Source: Hydractinia symbiolongicarpus (Eukaryota > Cnidaria > Hydrozoa > Anthoathecata > Hydractiniidae). From it: a stretch of 64,000 bases of DNA. The notes under the pieces are model-generated. The model did not search any database. It saw only the letters and a program-made list of their open reading frames with translations, and was not told the origin of the DNA. This document shows, in pieces, positions 36,069 through 48,212 of the stretch (position 1 is its first letter; each line of letters begins with the position of its first letter). The stretch lies in NCBI RefSeq assembly GCF_029227915.1, contig NC_079875.1:41685201-41749200 (forward strand), read 5' to 3'. Both the position numbers and the translations under genes were made by a program.

Positions 36069-39000
36069 TACAAGTCTTATGCGTTTTAGTGGTGAAAAAA
36101 TATTTTAAAAAATCGTTCTGGAAATGAGTTTACTCACAGGGTACTTTCTTTGTATACATTCGACTATACGGGCCAAGCCCGTGATTTACGGGAAATCGCG
36201 GGTTTTCATTTGCCGGCGATTAAACCCCTTTCATTAAGCGTCTCATCAAAAATGAAAACATTTTTGAAAACTGCAAGTCTCATGCGTTATAGTGGAGAGA
36301 AAATAATTCAAAAAATCGTTCGGGAAATGAGTTTACTCACAGGGTACTTTCTTTGTATACTTTTGACTATACGGGCCGAGTCCGGGGTTTACGGGAAATG
36401 GCGGGTTTTCGTTTGCTGGCGATTAAACTTCATTTATTCAGCGTCTCATCAAAAATGACAACATTTTTGAAAACTACAAGTCTTATGCGTTTTAGTGGTG
36501 AAAAAATAATTTAAAAAATCGTTCTGGAAATGAGTTTACTCACAGGGTACTTTCTTTGTATACATTCGACTATACGGGCCAAGCCCGTGATTTACGGGAA
36601 ATCGCGGGTTTTCATTTGCCGGCGATTAAACCCCTTTCATTAAGCGTCTCATCAAAAATGAAAACATTTTTGAAAACTGCAAGTCTCATGCGTTATAGTG
36701 GAGAGAAAATAATTCAAAAAATCGTTCGGGAAATGAGTTTACTCACAGGGTACTTTCTTTGTATACTTTTGACTATACGGGCCGAGTCCGGGGTTTACGG
36801 GAAATGGCGGGTTTTCGTTTGCTGGCGATTAAACTTCATTAATTCAGCGTCTCATCAAAAATGACAACATTTTTGAAAACTACAAGTCTCATGCGTTTTA
36901 GTGGTGAAAAGATAATTTAAAAAATCGTTTTGGAAATGAGTTTACTCCCTGGGTACTTTCTTTGTATACATTCGACTATATGGGCCAAGCCCGGGGTTTA
37001 CGGGAAATCGCGGGTTTTCGTTAGCCGGAGATTAAAACACATTCATTTAGCGTCTCATCAAAAATGAAAAAATTTCTGAAAACTACAAGTCTCATACGTT
37101 TTAGTGGTGAAAAAATAATTTTAAAAATCGTTCGGGAAATGAGTTTACTCCCTGGGTACTTTCTTTGTATACTTTTGACTATACGGGCCGAGTCCGGGAT
37201 TTACAGGAAATCGCGGGTTTTCGTTTACCGGCGATTAAAACTCTTTCATTAAGCGTCTCATTAAAAATGACAACATTTTTGAAAACTACAAGTCTCATGC
37301 GTTTTAGTGGTGAAAAGATAATTTAAAAAATCGTTTTGGAAATGAGTTTACTCCCTGGGTACTTTCTTTGTATACATTCGACTATACGGGCCAAGCGTTT
37401 TCGTTAGCCGGCGATTAAACCACATTCATTAAGCGTCTCATCAAAAATGAAAACATTTCTGAAAACTACAAGTCTCATACGTTTTAGTGGTGAAAAAATA
37501 ATTTAAAAAATCGTTCGGGAAATGAGTTTACTCCCTGAGTACTTTCTTTGTATACTTTTGACTATACGGGCCGAGTCCGGCATTTACAGGAAATCGCGGG
37601 TTTTCGTTTGCCGGCGATTAAAACTCTTTCATTAAGCGTCTCATTAAAAATGACAACACTTTTGAAAACTACAAGTCTCATGCGTTTTAGTGGTGAAAAG
37701 ATAATTTAAAAAATCGTTTTGGAAATGAGTTTACTCCCTGGGTACTTTCTTTGTATACTTTTGACAATACGGGTCAAGCCCGGGATTTACGGGAAATCGT
37801 GGGTTTTCGTTTGCCGGCGATTAAACTTCTTTTATTCAGCGTCTCATCAAAAATGAAAACATTTTTGTAAACTACAAGTCTCATGCGTTTTAGTGGTGAA
37901 AAAATAATTCAAAAAATCGTTCGGGAAATGAGTTTACTCCCTGGGTACTTTCTTTGTATACATTCGACTATACGAGCCAAGCCCGGGATATACGGGAAAT
38001 CGCGGGTTTTCTTTTGTCGGCGATTAAACCTCTTTCATTAAGCGTCTCATTAAAAATGAAAACATTTTTGAAAACTACAAGTCTCATTCGTTCTAGTGGT
38101 GCAGAAAATAATTCAAAAAATCGTTCGGGAAATGAGTTTACTCACAGGGTACTTTCTTTGTATACTTTTGACTATACGGGCCGAGTCCGCGGTTTACGGG
38201 AAATGGCGGGTTTTCGTTTGCTGGCGATTAAACCTCTTTCATTAAGTGTCTCATTAAAAATGACAACATTTTTGAAAACTACAAGTCTCATGCGTTTTAG
38301 TGGTGAAAAGATAATTTAAAAAATCGTTTTGGAAATGAGTTTACTCCCTGGGTACTTTCTTTGTATACATTTGACTATACGGGCCAAGCCCGGGATTTAC
38401 GGGAAATGGCGGGTTTTCGTTAGCCGGCGATTAAACCACATTCATTAAGCGTCTCATCAAAAATGAAAACATTTCTGAAAACTACAAGTCTCATGCGTTT
38501 TAGTGGTGAAAAAATAATTCAAAAAATCGTTCGGGAAATGAGTTTACTCCCTGGGTACTTTCTTTGTATACATTCGACTATACGAGCCAAGCCCGGGATA
38601 TACGGGAAATCGCGGGTTTTCTTTTGTCGGCGATTAAACCTCTTTAATTAAGCGTCTCATTAAAAATGAAAACATTTTTGAAAACTACAAGTCTCATTTG
38701 TTCTAGTGGTGCAGAAAATAATTCAAAAAATCGTTTGGGAAATGAGTTTACTCACAGGGTACTTTCTTTGTATACTTTTGACTATACGGGCCGAGTCCGG
38801 GGTTTACGGGAAATGGCGGGTTTTCGTTTGCTGGCGATTAAACCTCTTTCATTAAGTGTCTCATTAAAAATGACAACATTTTTGAAAACTACAAGTCTCA
38901 TGCGTTTTAGTGGTGAAAAGATAATTTAAAAAATCGTTTTGGAAATGAGTTTACTCCCTGGGTACTTTCTTTGTATACATTCGACTATACGGGCCAAGCC

Positions 39001-41321
39001 CGGGATTTACGGGAAATCGCGGGTTTTCGTTAGCCGGCGATTAAACCACATTCATTAAGCGTCTCATAAAAAATGAAAACATTTCTGAAAACTACAAGTC
39101 TCATACGTTTTAGTGGTGAAAAATGAATTTTAAAAATCGTTCGGGAAAGGATTTTACTCCCTGGGTACTTTCTTTGTATACTTTTGACTATACGGGCCGA
39201 GTCCGGGATTTACAGGAAATCGCGGGTTTTCGTTTGCCGGCGATTAAAACTCTTTCATTAAGCGTCTCTTTAAAAATGAAACATTTTTAAAAACTACAAG
39301 TCTCATTCGTTCTAGTGGTGCAGAAATAATTTGAAAAATCGTTCGGGAAATCAGTTTACTCCCTGGGTACTTTCTTTAGATATATTCAACTATACGGGCC
39401 AAGCCCGGGATTTACGGGAAATCGCGGGTTTTCGTTTGCCGGCGATTAAACTTCTTTTATTCAGCGTCTCATCAAAAATGAAAACACTTTTGAAAACTAC
39501 AAGTCTCATGCGTTTTTGTGGTGACAAAAGAATTTAAAAAATCGTTTGGGAAATGAGTTTACTCCCTGGGTACTTTCTTTGTATACTTTTGACAATACGG
39601 GCCAAGCCTGGGATTTACGGGAAATCGTTGGTTTTCGTTTGCCGGCGATTAAACTTCTTTTATTCAGCGTCTCATCAAAAATGAAAACATTTTTGAAAAC
39701 TACAAGTCTTATGCGTTTTAGTGGTGAAAAAATAATTTAAAAAATCGTTCTGGAAATGAGTTTACTCACAGGGTACTTTCTTTGTATGCATTCGACTATA
39801 CGGGCCAAGCCCGGGATTTACGGGAAATCGCGGGGTTTCGTTTGCCGGCGATTAAACCTCTTTCATTAAGCGTCTCATCAAAAATGAAAACATTTTTGAA
39901 ACCTACAAGTCTCATGCGTTTTAGTGGTGAAAAGATAATTTAAAAAATCGTTTTGGAAATGAGTTTACTCCCTGGGTACTTTCTTTGTATACATTCGACT
40001 ATACGGGCCAAGCTCGGCATTTACGGGAAATCGCAGGTTTTCGTTAGCCGGCGATTAAACCACATTCATTAAGCCTCATCAAAAATGAAAACATTTCTGA
40101 AAACTACAAGTCTCATACGTTTTAGTGGTGAAAAAATAATTTTAAAAATCGTTCGGGAAATGAGTTTACTCCCTGGGTACTTTCTTTGTATACTTTTGAC
40201 TATACGGGCCGAGTCCGGGATTTACAGGAAATCGCGGGTTTTCGTTTGCCGGCGATTAAAACTCTTTCATTAAGCGTCTCATTAAAAATGAAACATTTTT
40301 GAAAACTACAAGTCTCATTCGTTCTAGTGGTGCAGAAATAATTTGAAAAATCGTTCGGGAAATCAGTTTACTCCCTGGGTACTTTCTTTAGATACATTCA
40401 ACTATACGGGTCAACCCGGGATTTACGGGAAATCGCAGGTTTTCGTTTGCCGGCAATTAAACTTCTTTTATTCAGCGTCTCATCAAAAATGAAAACACTT
40501 TTGAAAACTACAAGTCTCATGCGTTTTTGTGGTGACAAAAGAATTTAAAAAATCGTTTGGGAAATGAGTTTACTCCCTGGGTACTTTCTTTGTATACTTT
40601 TGACAATACGGGCCAAGCCTGGGATTTACGGGAAATCGTTGGTTTTCGTTTGCCGGCGATTAAACCTGTTTCATTAAGCGTCTCATCAAAAATGAAAACA
40701 TTTTTGAAAACTACAAGTCTCATGCGTTTTAGTGGTGAAAAAATAATTCAAAAAATCGTTCGGGAAATGAGTTTACTCCCTGGGTACTTTCTTTGTATAC
40801 ATTCGACTATACGAGCCAAGCCCGGGATATACGGGAAATCGCGGGTTTTCTTTTGTCGGCGATTAAACCTCTTTCATTAAGCGTCTCATTAAAAATGAAA
40901 ACATTTTTGAAAACTACAAGTCTCATTTGTTCTAGTGGTGCAGAAAATAATTCAAAAAATCGTTTGGGAAATGAGTTTACTCACAGGGTACTTTCTTTGT
41001 ATACTTTTGACTATACGGGCCGAGTCCGGGGTTTACGGGAAATGGCGGGTTTTCGTTTGCTGGCGATTAAACCTCTTTCATTAAGTGTCTCATTAAAAAT
41101 GACAACATTTTTGAAAACTACAAGTCTCATGCGTTTTAGTGGTGAAAAGATAATTTAAAAAATCGTTTTGGAAATGAGTTTACTCCCTGGGTACTTTCTT
41201 TGTATACATTCGACTATACGGGCCAAGCCCGGGATTTACGGGAAATCGCGGGTTTTCGTTAGCCGGCGATTAAACCACATTCATTAAGCGTCTCATAAAA
41301 AATGAAAACATTTCTGAAAAC
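36069..41321 (+). repeat. 5.86-kb large duplication, copy 2 (5.25 kb)
   Basis: This copy follows copy 1 directly. It is 5,253 bp because it has two 610-bp trimers where copy 1 has three. Private differences are sparse, for example AAATATTTTAAAAAATC near 36,099, AAATGGCGGG near 38,405 and CTCTTTAATTAAGCG near 38,642. It ends near 41,321, where the sequence turns from copy 1's continuation to a 33.8-kb-like monomer. Confidence 0.88.
37385..37408 (+). other. 23-bp core deletion, site 5
   Basis: The same junction lies at 37,396/37,397, the counterpart of site 4 in the second 5.86-kb block (offset 5,862). Confidence 0.9.
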
Positions 41322-43181
41322 TACAAGTCTCATACGTTTTAGTGGTGAAAAATGAATTTTAAAAATCGTTCGGGAAAGGATTTTACTCCCTGGGTACTTT
41401 CTTTAGATATATTCAACTATACGGGCCAAGCCCGGGATTTACGGGAAATCGCGGGTTTTCGTTTGCCGGCGATTAAACTTCTTTTATTCAGCGTCTCATC
41501 AAAAATGAAAACACTTTTGAAAACTACAAGTCTCATGCGTTTTTGTGGTGACAAAAGAATTTAAAAAATCGTTTTGGAAATGAGTTTACTCCCTGGGTAC
41601 TTTCTTTGTATACATTCGACTATACGGGCCAAGCTCGGCATTTACGGGAAATCGCAGGTTTTCGTTAGCCGGCGATTAAACCACATTCATTAAGCCTCAT
41701 CAAAAATGAAAACATTTCTGAAAACTACAAGTCTCATACGTTTTAGTGGTGAAAAAATAATTTTAAAAATCGTTCGGGAAATGAGTTTACTCCCTGGGTA
41801 CTTTCTTTGTATACTTTTGACTATACGGGCCGAGTCCGGGATTTACAGGAAATCGCGGGTTTTCGTTTGCCGGCGATTAAAACTCTTTCATTAAGCGTCT
41901 CATTAAAAATGAAACATTTTTGAAAACTACAAGTCTCATTCGTTCTAGTGGTGCAGAAATAATTTGAAAAATCGTTCGGGAAATCAGTTTACTCCCTGGG
42001 TACTTTCTTTAGATACATTCAACTATACGGGTCAACCCGGGATTTACGGGAAATCGCAGGTTTTCGTTTGCCGGCAATTAAACTTCTTTTATTCAGCGTC
42101 TCATCAAAAATGAAAACACTTTTGAAAACTACAAGTCTCATGCGTTTTTGTGGTGACAAAAGAATTTAAAAAATCGTTTGGGAAATGAGTTTACTCCCTG
42201 GGTACTTTCTTTGTATACTTTTGACAATACGGGCCAAGCCTGGGATTTACGGGAAATCGTTGGTTTTCGTTTGCCGGCGATTAAACCTGTTTCATTAAGC
42301 GTCTCATCAAAAATGAAAACATTTTTGAAAACTACAAGTCTCATGCGTTTTAGTGGTGAAAAAATAATTCAAAAAATCGTTCGGGAAATGAGTTTACTCC
42401 CTGGGTACTTTCTTTGTATACATTCGACTATACGAGCCAAGCCCGGGATATACGGGAAATCGCGGGTTTTCTTTTGTCGGCGATTAAACCTCTTTCATTA
42501 AGCGTCTCATTAAAAATGAAAACATTTTTGAAAACTACAAGTCTCATTTGTTCTAGTGGTGCAGAAAATAATTCAAAAAATCGTTTGGGAAATGAGTTTA
42601 CTCACAGGGTACTTTCTTTGTATACTTTTGACTATACGGGCCGAGTCCGGGGTTTACGGGAAATGGCGGGTTTTCGTTTGCTGGCGATTAAACCTCTTTC
42701 ATTAAGTGTCTCATTAAAAATGACAACATTTTTGAAAACTACAAGTCTCATGCGTTTTAGTGGTGAAAAGATAATTTAAAAAATCGTTTTGGAAATGAGT
42801 TTACTCCCTGGGTACTTTCTTTGTATACATTCGACTATACGGGCCAAGCCCGGGATTTACGGGAAATCGCGGGTTTTCGTTAGCCGGCGATTAAACCACA
42901 TTCATTAAGCGTCTCATAAAAAATGAAAACATTTCTGAAAACTACAAGTCTCATACGTTTTAGTGGTGAAAAATGAATTTTAAAAATCGTTCGGGAAAGG
43001 ATTTTACTCCCTGGGTACTTTCTTTAGATATATTCAACTATACGGGCCAAGCCCGGGATTTACGGGAAATCGCGGGTTTTCGTTTGCCGGCGATTAAACT
43101 TCTTTTATTCAGCGTCTCATCAAAAATGAAAACACTTTTGAAAACTACAAGTCTCATGCGTTTTTGTGGTGACAAAAGAAT
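39940..43181 (+). repeat. 1,621-bp tandem duplication
   Basis: 39,940-41,560 is repeated at 41,561-43,181: 40557 corresponds to 42178, 40793 to 42414 and 41352 to 42973. The 1,621 bp equals 8 x 203 minus 3, from shared small indels (AAGCCTCATC, AAAATGAAACATT, GGTCAACCCGGG and GAAAATAATTC). Both units end in the same chimeric monomer, so that chimera is older than this duplication. Confidence 0.85.
41346..41564 (+). repeat. chimeric monomer (unequal exchange joint)
   Basis: The 5' part (AAAATGAATTTTAAA, GGGAAAGGATTTTACTCC) matches the monomer at 39,115. From CTTTAGATATATTCAAC onward it matches the next monomer, class N at 39,331. One monomer has been lost between them. The switch lies at about 41,381-41,404. 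The same chimera is at 42,967-43,185. After 41,564 the expected class D partner is missing, whereas after 43,185 it is present. Confidence 0.75.
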
Positions 43182-45150
43182 TTAAAAAATCGTTTGGGAA
43201 ATGAGTTTACTCCCTGGGTACTTTCTTTGTATACTTTTGACAATACGGGCCAAGCCTGGGATTTACGGGAAATCGTTGGTTTTCGTTTGCCGGCGATTAA
43301 ACTTCTTTTATTCAGCGTCTCATCAAAAATGAAAACATTTTTGAAAACTACAAGTCTTATGCGTTTTAGTGGTGAAAAAATAATTTAAAAAATCGTTCTG
43401 GAAATGAGTTTACTCACAGGGTACTTTCTTTGTATGCATTCGACTATACGGGCCAAGCCCGGGATTTACGGGAAATCGCGGGGTTTCGTTTGCCGGCGAT
43501 TAAACCTCTTTCATTAAGCGTCTCATCAAAAATGAAAACATTTTTGAAACCTACAAGTCTCATGCGTTTTAGTGGTGAAAAGATAATTTAAAAAATCGTT
43601 TTGGAAATGAGTTTACTCCCTGGGTACTTTCTTTGTATACATTCGACTATACGGGCCAAGCTCGGCATTTACGGGAAATCGCAGGTTTTCGTTAGCCGGC
43701 GATTAAACCACATTCATTAAGCCTCATCAAAAATGAAAACATTTCTGAAAACTACAAGTCTCATACGTTTTAGTGGTGAAAAAATAATTTTAAAAATCGT
43801 TCGGGAAATGAGTTTACTCCCTGGGTACTTTCTTTGTATACTTTTGACTATACGGGCCGAGTCCGGGATTTACAGGAAATCGCGGGTTTTCGTTTGCCGG
43901 CGATTAAAACTCTTTCATTAAGCGTCTCATTAAAAATGAAACATTTTTGAAAACTACAAGTCTCATTCGTTCTAGTGGTGCAGAAATAATTTGAAAAATC
44001 GTTCGGGAAATCAGTTTACTCCCTGGGTACTTTCTTTAGATACATTCAACTATACGGGTCAACCCGGGATTTACGGGAAATCGCGGGTTTTCGTTTGCCG
44101 GCAATTAAACTTCTTTTATTCAGCGTCTCATCAAAAATGAAAACACTTTTGAAAACTACAAGTCTCATGCGTTTTTGTGGTGACAAAAGAATTTAAAAAA
44201 TCGTTTGGGAAATGAGTTTACTCCCTGGGTACTTTCTTTGTATACTTTTGACAATACGGGCCAAGCCTGGGATTTACGGGAAATCGTTGGTTTTCGTTTG
44301 CCGGCGATTAAACTTCTTTTATTCAGCGTCTCATCAAAAATGAAAACATTTTTGAAAACTACAAGTCTTATGCGTTTTAGTGGTGAAAAAGTAATTTAAA
44401 AAATCGTTCTGGAAATGAGTTTACTCACAGGGTACTTTCTTTGTATGCATTCGACTATACGGGCCAAGCCCGGGATTTACGGGAAATCGCGGGGTTTCGT
44501 TTGCCGGCGATTAAACCTCTTTCATTAAGCGTCTCATCAAAAATGAAAACATTTTTGAAACCTACAAGTCTCATGTGTTTTAGTGGTGAAAAGATAATTT
44601 AAAAAATCGTTTTGGAAATGAGTTTACTCCCTGGGTACTTTCTTTGTATACATTCGACTATACGGGCCAAGCTCGGCATTTACGGGAAATTGCAGGTTTT
44701 CGTTAGCCGGCGATTAAACCACATTCATTAAGCCTCATCAAAAATGAAAACATTTCTGAAAACTACAAGTCTCATACGTTTTAGTGGTGAAAAAATAATT
44801 TTAAAAATCGTTCGGGAAATGAGTTTACTCCCTGGGTACTTTCTTTGTATACTTTTGACTATACGGGCCGAGTCCGGGATTTACAGGAAATCGCGGGTTT
44901 TCGTTTGCCGGCGATTAAAACTCTTTCATTAGGCGTCTCATTAAAAATGAAACATTTTTGAAAACTACAAGTCTCATTCGTTCTAGTGGTGCAGAAATAA
45001 TTTGAAAAATCGTTCGGGAAATCAGTTTACTCCCTGGGTACTTTCTTTAGATACATTCAACTATACGGGTCAACCCGAGATTTACGGGAAATCGCGGGTT
45101 TTCGTTTGCCGGCAATTAAACTTCTTTTATTCGGCGTCTCATCAAAAATG
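43093..45150 (+). repeat. 1,011-bp tandem duplication
   Basis: 43194 corresponds to 44205 and 43733 to 44744, an offset of 1,011 bp (5 x 203 minus 4). Both copies share GTATGCATTCGAC, CGCGGGGTTTCG, GAAACCTACAAG, GCTCGGCATTTACGGG and AAGCCTCATC. The second copy has private changes (GAAAAAGTAATTT, CTCATGTGTTTT, CATTAGGCGTC, CCCGAGATTT). Confidence 0.82.
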
Positions 45151-48078
45151 AAAACATTTTTGTAAACTACAAGTCTCATGCGTTTTAGTGGTGAAAAACT
45201 AATTCAAAAAATCGTTCGGAAAATGAGTTTACTCCCTGGGTACTTTCTTTGCATACATTCGACTATACGAGCCAAGCCCGGGATATACGGGAAATCGCGG
45301 GTTTTCTTTTGTCGGCGATTAAACCTCTTTCATTAAGCGTCTCATTAAAAATGAAAACATTTTTGAAAACTACAAGTTTCATTCGTTCCAGTGGTGCAGA
45401 AATAATTTGAAAAATCGTTCGGGAAATCAGTTTACTCCCTGGGTACTTTCTTTAGATACATTCAAATATACGGGCCAAGCCCGGGATTTACGGGAAATCG
45501 CGGGTTTTCGTTTGCCGGCGATTAAACTTCTTTTATTCAGCGTCTCATCAAAAATGAAAACACTTTTGAAAACTACAAGTCTCATGCGTTTTTGTGGTGA
45601 CAAAATAATTTAAAAAATCGTTTGGGAAATGAGTTTACTCCCTGGGTACTTTCTTTGTATACTTTTGACAATACGGGCCAAGCCTGGGATTTACGGGAAA
45701 TCGTTGGTTTTCGTTTGCCGGCGATTAAACTTCTTTTATTCAGCGTCTCATCAAAAATGCAAACATTTTTGAAAACTACAAGTCTTATGCGTTTTAGTGG
45801 TGAAAAAATAATTTAAAAAATCGTTCTGGAAATGAGTTTACTCACAGGGTACTTTCTTTGTACACATTCAACTATACAGGCAAAGCCCGGGATTTACGGG
45901 AAATCGCGGGGTTTCGTTTGCCGGCGATTAAACTTCTTTCATTAAGCGTCTCATCAAAAATGAAAACATTTTTGTAAACTACAAGTCTCATGCGTTTTAG
46001 TGGTGCAAAAATAATTTGAAACATCGTTCGGGAAATCAGTTTAATCCCTGGGTACTTTCTTTAGATACATTCAACTATACGGGTCAACCCGGGATTTACG
46101 GGAAATCGCGGGTTTTCGTTTGCCGGCAATTAAACTTCTTTTATTCAGCGTCTCATCAAAAGTGAAAACATTTTTGTAAACTACAAGTCTCATGCGTTTT
46201 AGTGGTGAAAAACTAATTCAAAAAATCGTTCGGAAAATGAGTTTACTCCCTGGGTACTTTCTTTGCATACATTCGACTATACGAGCCAAGCCCGGGATAT
46301 ACGGGAAATCGCGGGTTTTCTTTTGTCGGCGATTAAACCTCTTTCATTAAGCGTCTCATTAAAAATGAAAACATTTTTGAAAACTACAAGTCTCATTCGT
46401 TCCAGTGGTGCAGAAATAATTTGAAAAATCGTTCGGGAAATCAGTTTACTCCCTGGGTACTTTCTTTAGATACATTCAAATATACGGGCCAAGCCCGGGA
46501 TTTACGGGAAATCGCGGGTTTTCGTTTGCCGGCGATTAAACTTCTTTTATTCAGCGTTTCATCAAAAATGAAAACACTTTTGAAAACTACAAGTCTCATG
46601 CGTTTTTGTGGTGACAAAATAATTTAAAAAATCGTTTGGGAAATGAGTTTACTCCCTGGGTACTTTCTTTGTATACTTTTGACAATACGGGCCAAGCCTG
46701 GGATTTACGGGAAATCGTTGGTTTTCGTTTGCCGGCGATTAAACTTCTTTTATTCAGCGTCTCATCAAAAATGCAAACATTTTTGAAAACTACAAGTCTT
46801 ATGCGTTTTAGTGGTGAAAAAATAATTTAAAAAATCGTTCTGGAAATGAGTTTACTCACAGGGTACTTTCTTTGTACACATTCGACTATACAGGCAAAGC
46901 CCGGGATTTACGGGAAATCGCGGGGTTTCGTTTGCCGGCGATTAAACTTCTTTCATTAAGCGTCTCATCAAAAATGAAAACATTTTTGAAAACTACAAGT
47001 CTCATTCGTTCTAGTGGTGCAAAAATAATTTGAAAAATCGTTCGGGAAATCAGTTTAATCCCTGGGTACTTTCTTTAGATACATTCAACTATACGGCTCA
47101 ACCCGGGATTTACGGGAAATCGCGGGTTTTCGTTTGCCGGCAATTAAACTTCTTTTATTCAGCGTCTCATCAAAAATGAAAACATTTTTGTAAACTACAA
47201 GTCTCATGCGTTTTAGTGGTGAAAAACTAATTCAAAAAATCGTTCGGAAAACGAGTTTACTCCCTGGGTACTTTCTTTGCATACATTCGACTATACGAGC
47301 CAAGCCCGGGATATACGGGAAATCGCGGGTTTTCTTTTGTCGGCGATTAAACCTCTTTCATTAAGCGTCTCATTAAAAATGAAAACATTTTTGAAAACTA
47401 CAAGTCTCATTCGTTCCAGTGGTGCAGAAATAATTTGAAAAATCGTTCGGGAAATCAGTTTACTCCCTGGGTACTTTCTTTAGATACATTCAAATATACG
47501 GGCCAAGACCGGGATTTACGGGAAATTGCGGGTTTTCGTTTGCCGGCGATTAAACTTCTTTTATTCAGCGTCTCATCAAAAATGAAAACACTTTTGAAAA
47601 CTACAAGTCTCATGCGTTTTTGTGGTGACAAAATAATTTAAAAAATCGTTTGGGAAATGAGTTTACTCCCTGGGTACTTTCTTTGTATACTTTTGACAAT
47701 ACGGGCCAAGCCTGGGATTTACGGGAAATCGTTGGTTTTCGTTTGCCGGCGATTAAACTTCTTTTATTCAGCGTTTCATCAAAAATGCAAACATTTTTGA
47801 AAACTACAAGTCTTATGCGTTTTAGTGGTGAAAAAATAACTTAAAAAATCGTTCTGGAAATGAGTTTACTCACAGGGTACTTTCTTTGTACACATTCGAC
47901 TATACAGGCAAAGCCCGGGATTTACGGGAAATCGCGGGGTTTCGTTTGCCGGCGATTAAACTTCTTTCATTAAGCGTCTCATCAAAAATGAAAACATTTT
48001 TGAAAACTACAAGTCTCATTCGTTCTAGTGGTGCAAAAATAATTTGAAAAATCGTTCGGGAAATCAGTTTAATCCCTG
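45056..48078 (+). repeat. 1,014-bp pentamer higher-order repeat, three copies
   Basis: 45407, 46421 and 47435 are equivalent, as are 45622, 46636 and 47650, all spaced 1,014 bp (5 x 203 minus 1). Diagnostic words in all three units are GAAAAACTAATTC, CTTTGCATACATTC, CGTTCCAGTGGTG, ACATTCAAATATACGGGC, AAAAATGCAAACATTTTTG, GTACACATTC and ATACAGGCAAAGCCC. The third unit is cut at about 48,078 by an inverted segment. Confidence 0.88.
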
Positions 48079-48212
48079 TATATCCCGGGCTTGGCTCGTA
48101 TAGTCGAATGTATGCAAAGAAAGTACCCAGGGAGTAAACTCATTTTCCGAACGATTTTTTGAATTAGTTTTTTTTACCACTAAAACGCATGAGACTTGTA
48201 GTTTACAAAAAT
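48079..48212 (-). repeat. inverted partial monomer with flanking deletion
   Basis: This is the only reversed piece I found. Read on the minus strand from 48,212 down, it gives TTTTTGTAAACTACAAGTC, CGCATGAG in complement, CGTTCGGAAAATGAG, CTCCCTGGGTACTTTC, TTTGCATACATTCGACTATA, CGAGCC and CCCGGGATATA. That is a monomer of the GAAAAACTAATTC pentamer member, as at 47,190-47,325. The left joint falls after AATCCCTG. The right joint runs from ACAAAAAT into GGGAAATCGTTGG. About 657 bp expected from the pentamer order are replaced by these 134 bp. One internal scar (TTTTTTTTACC instead of TTTTTCACC) is visible. Confidence 0.92.
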
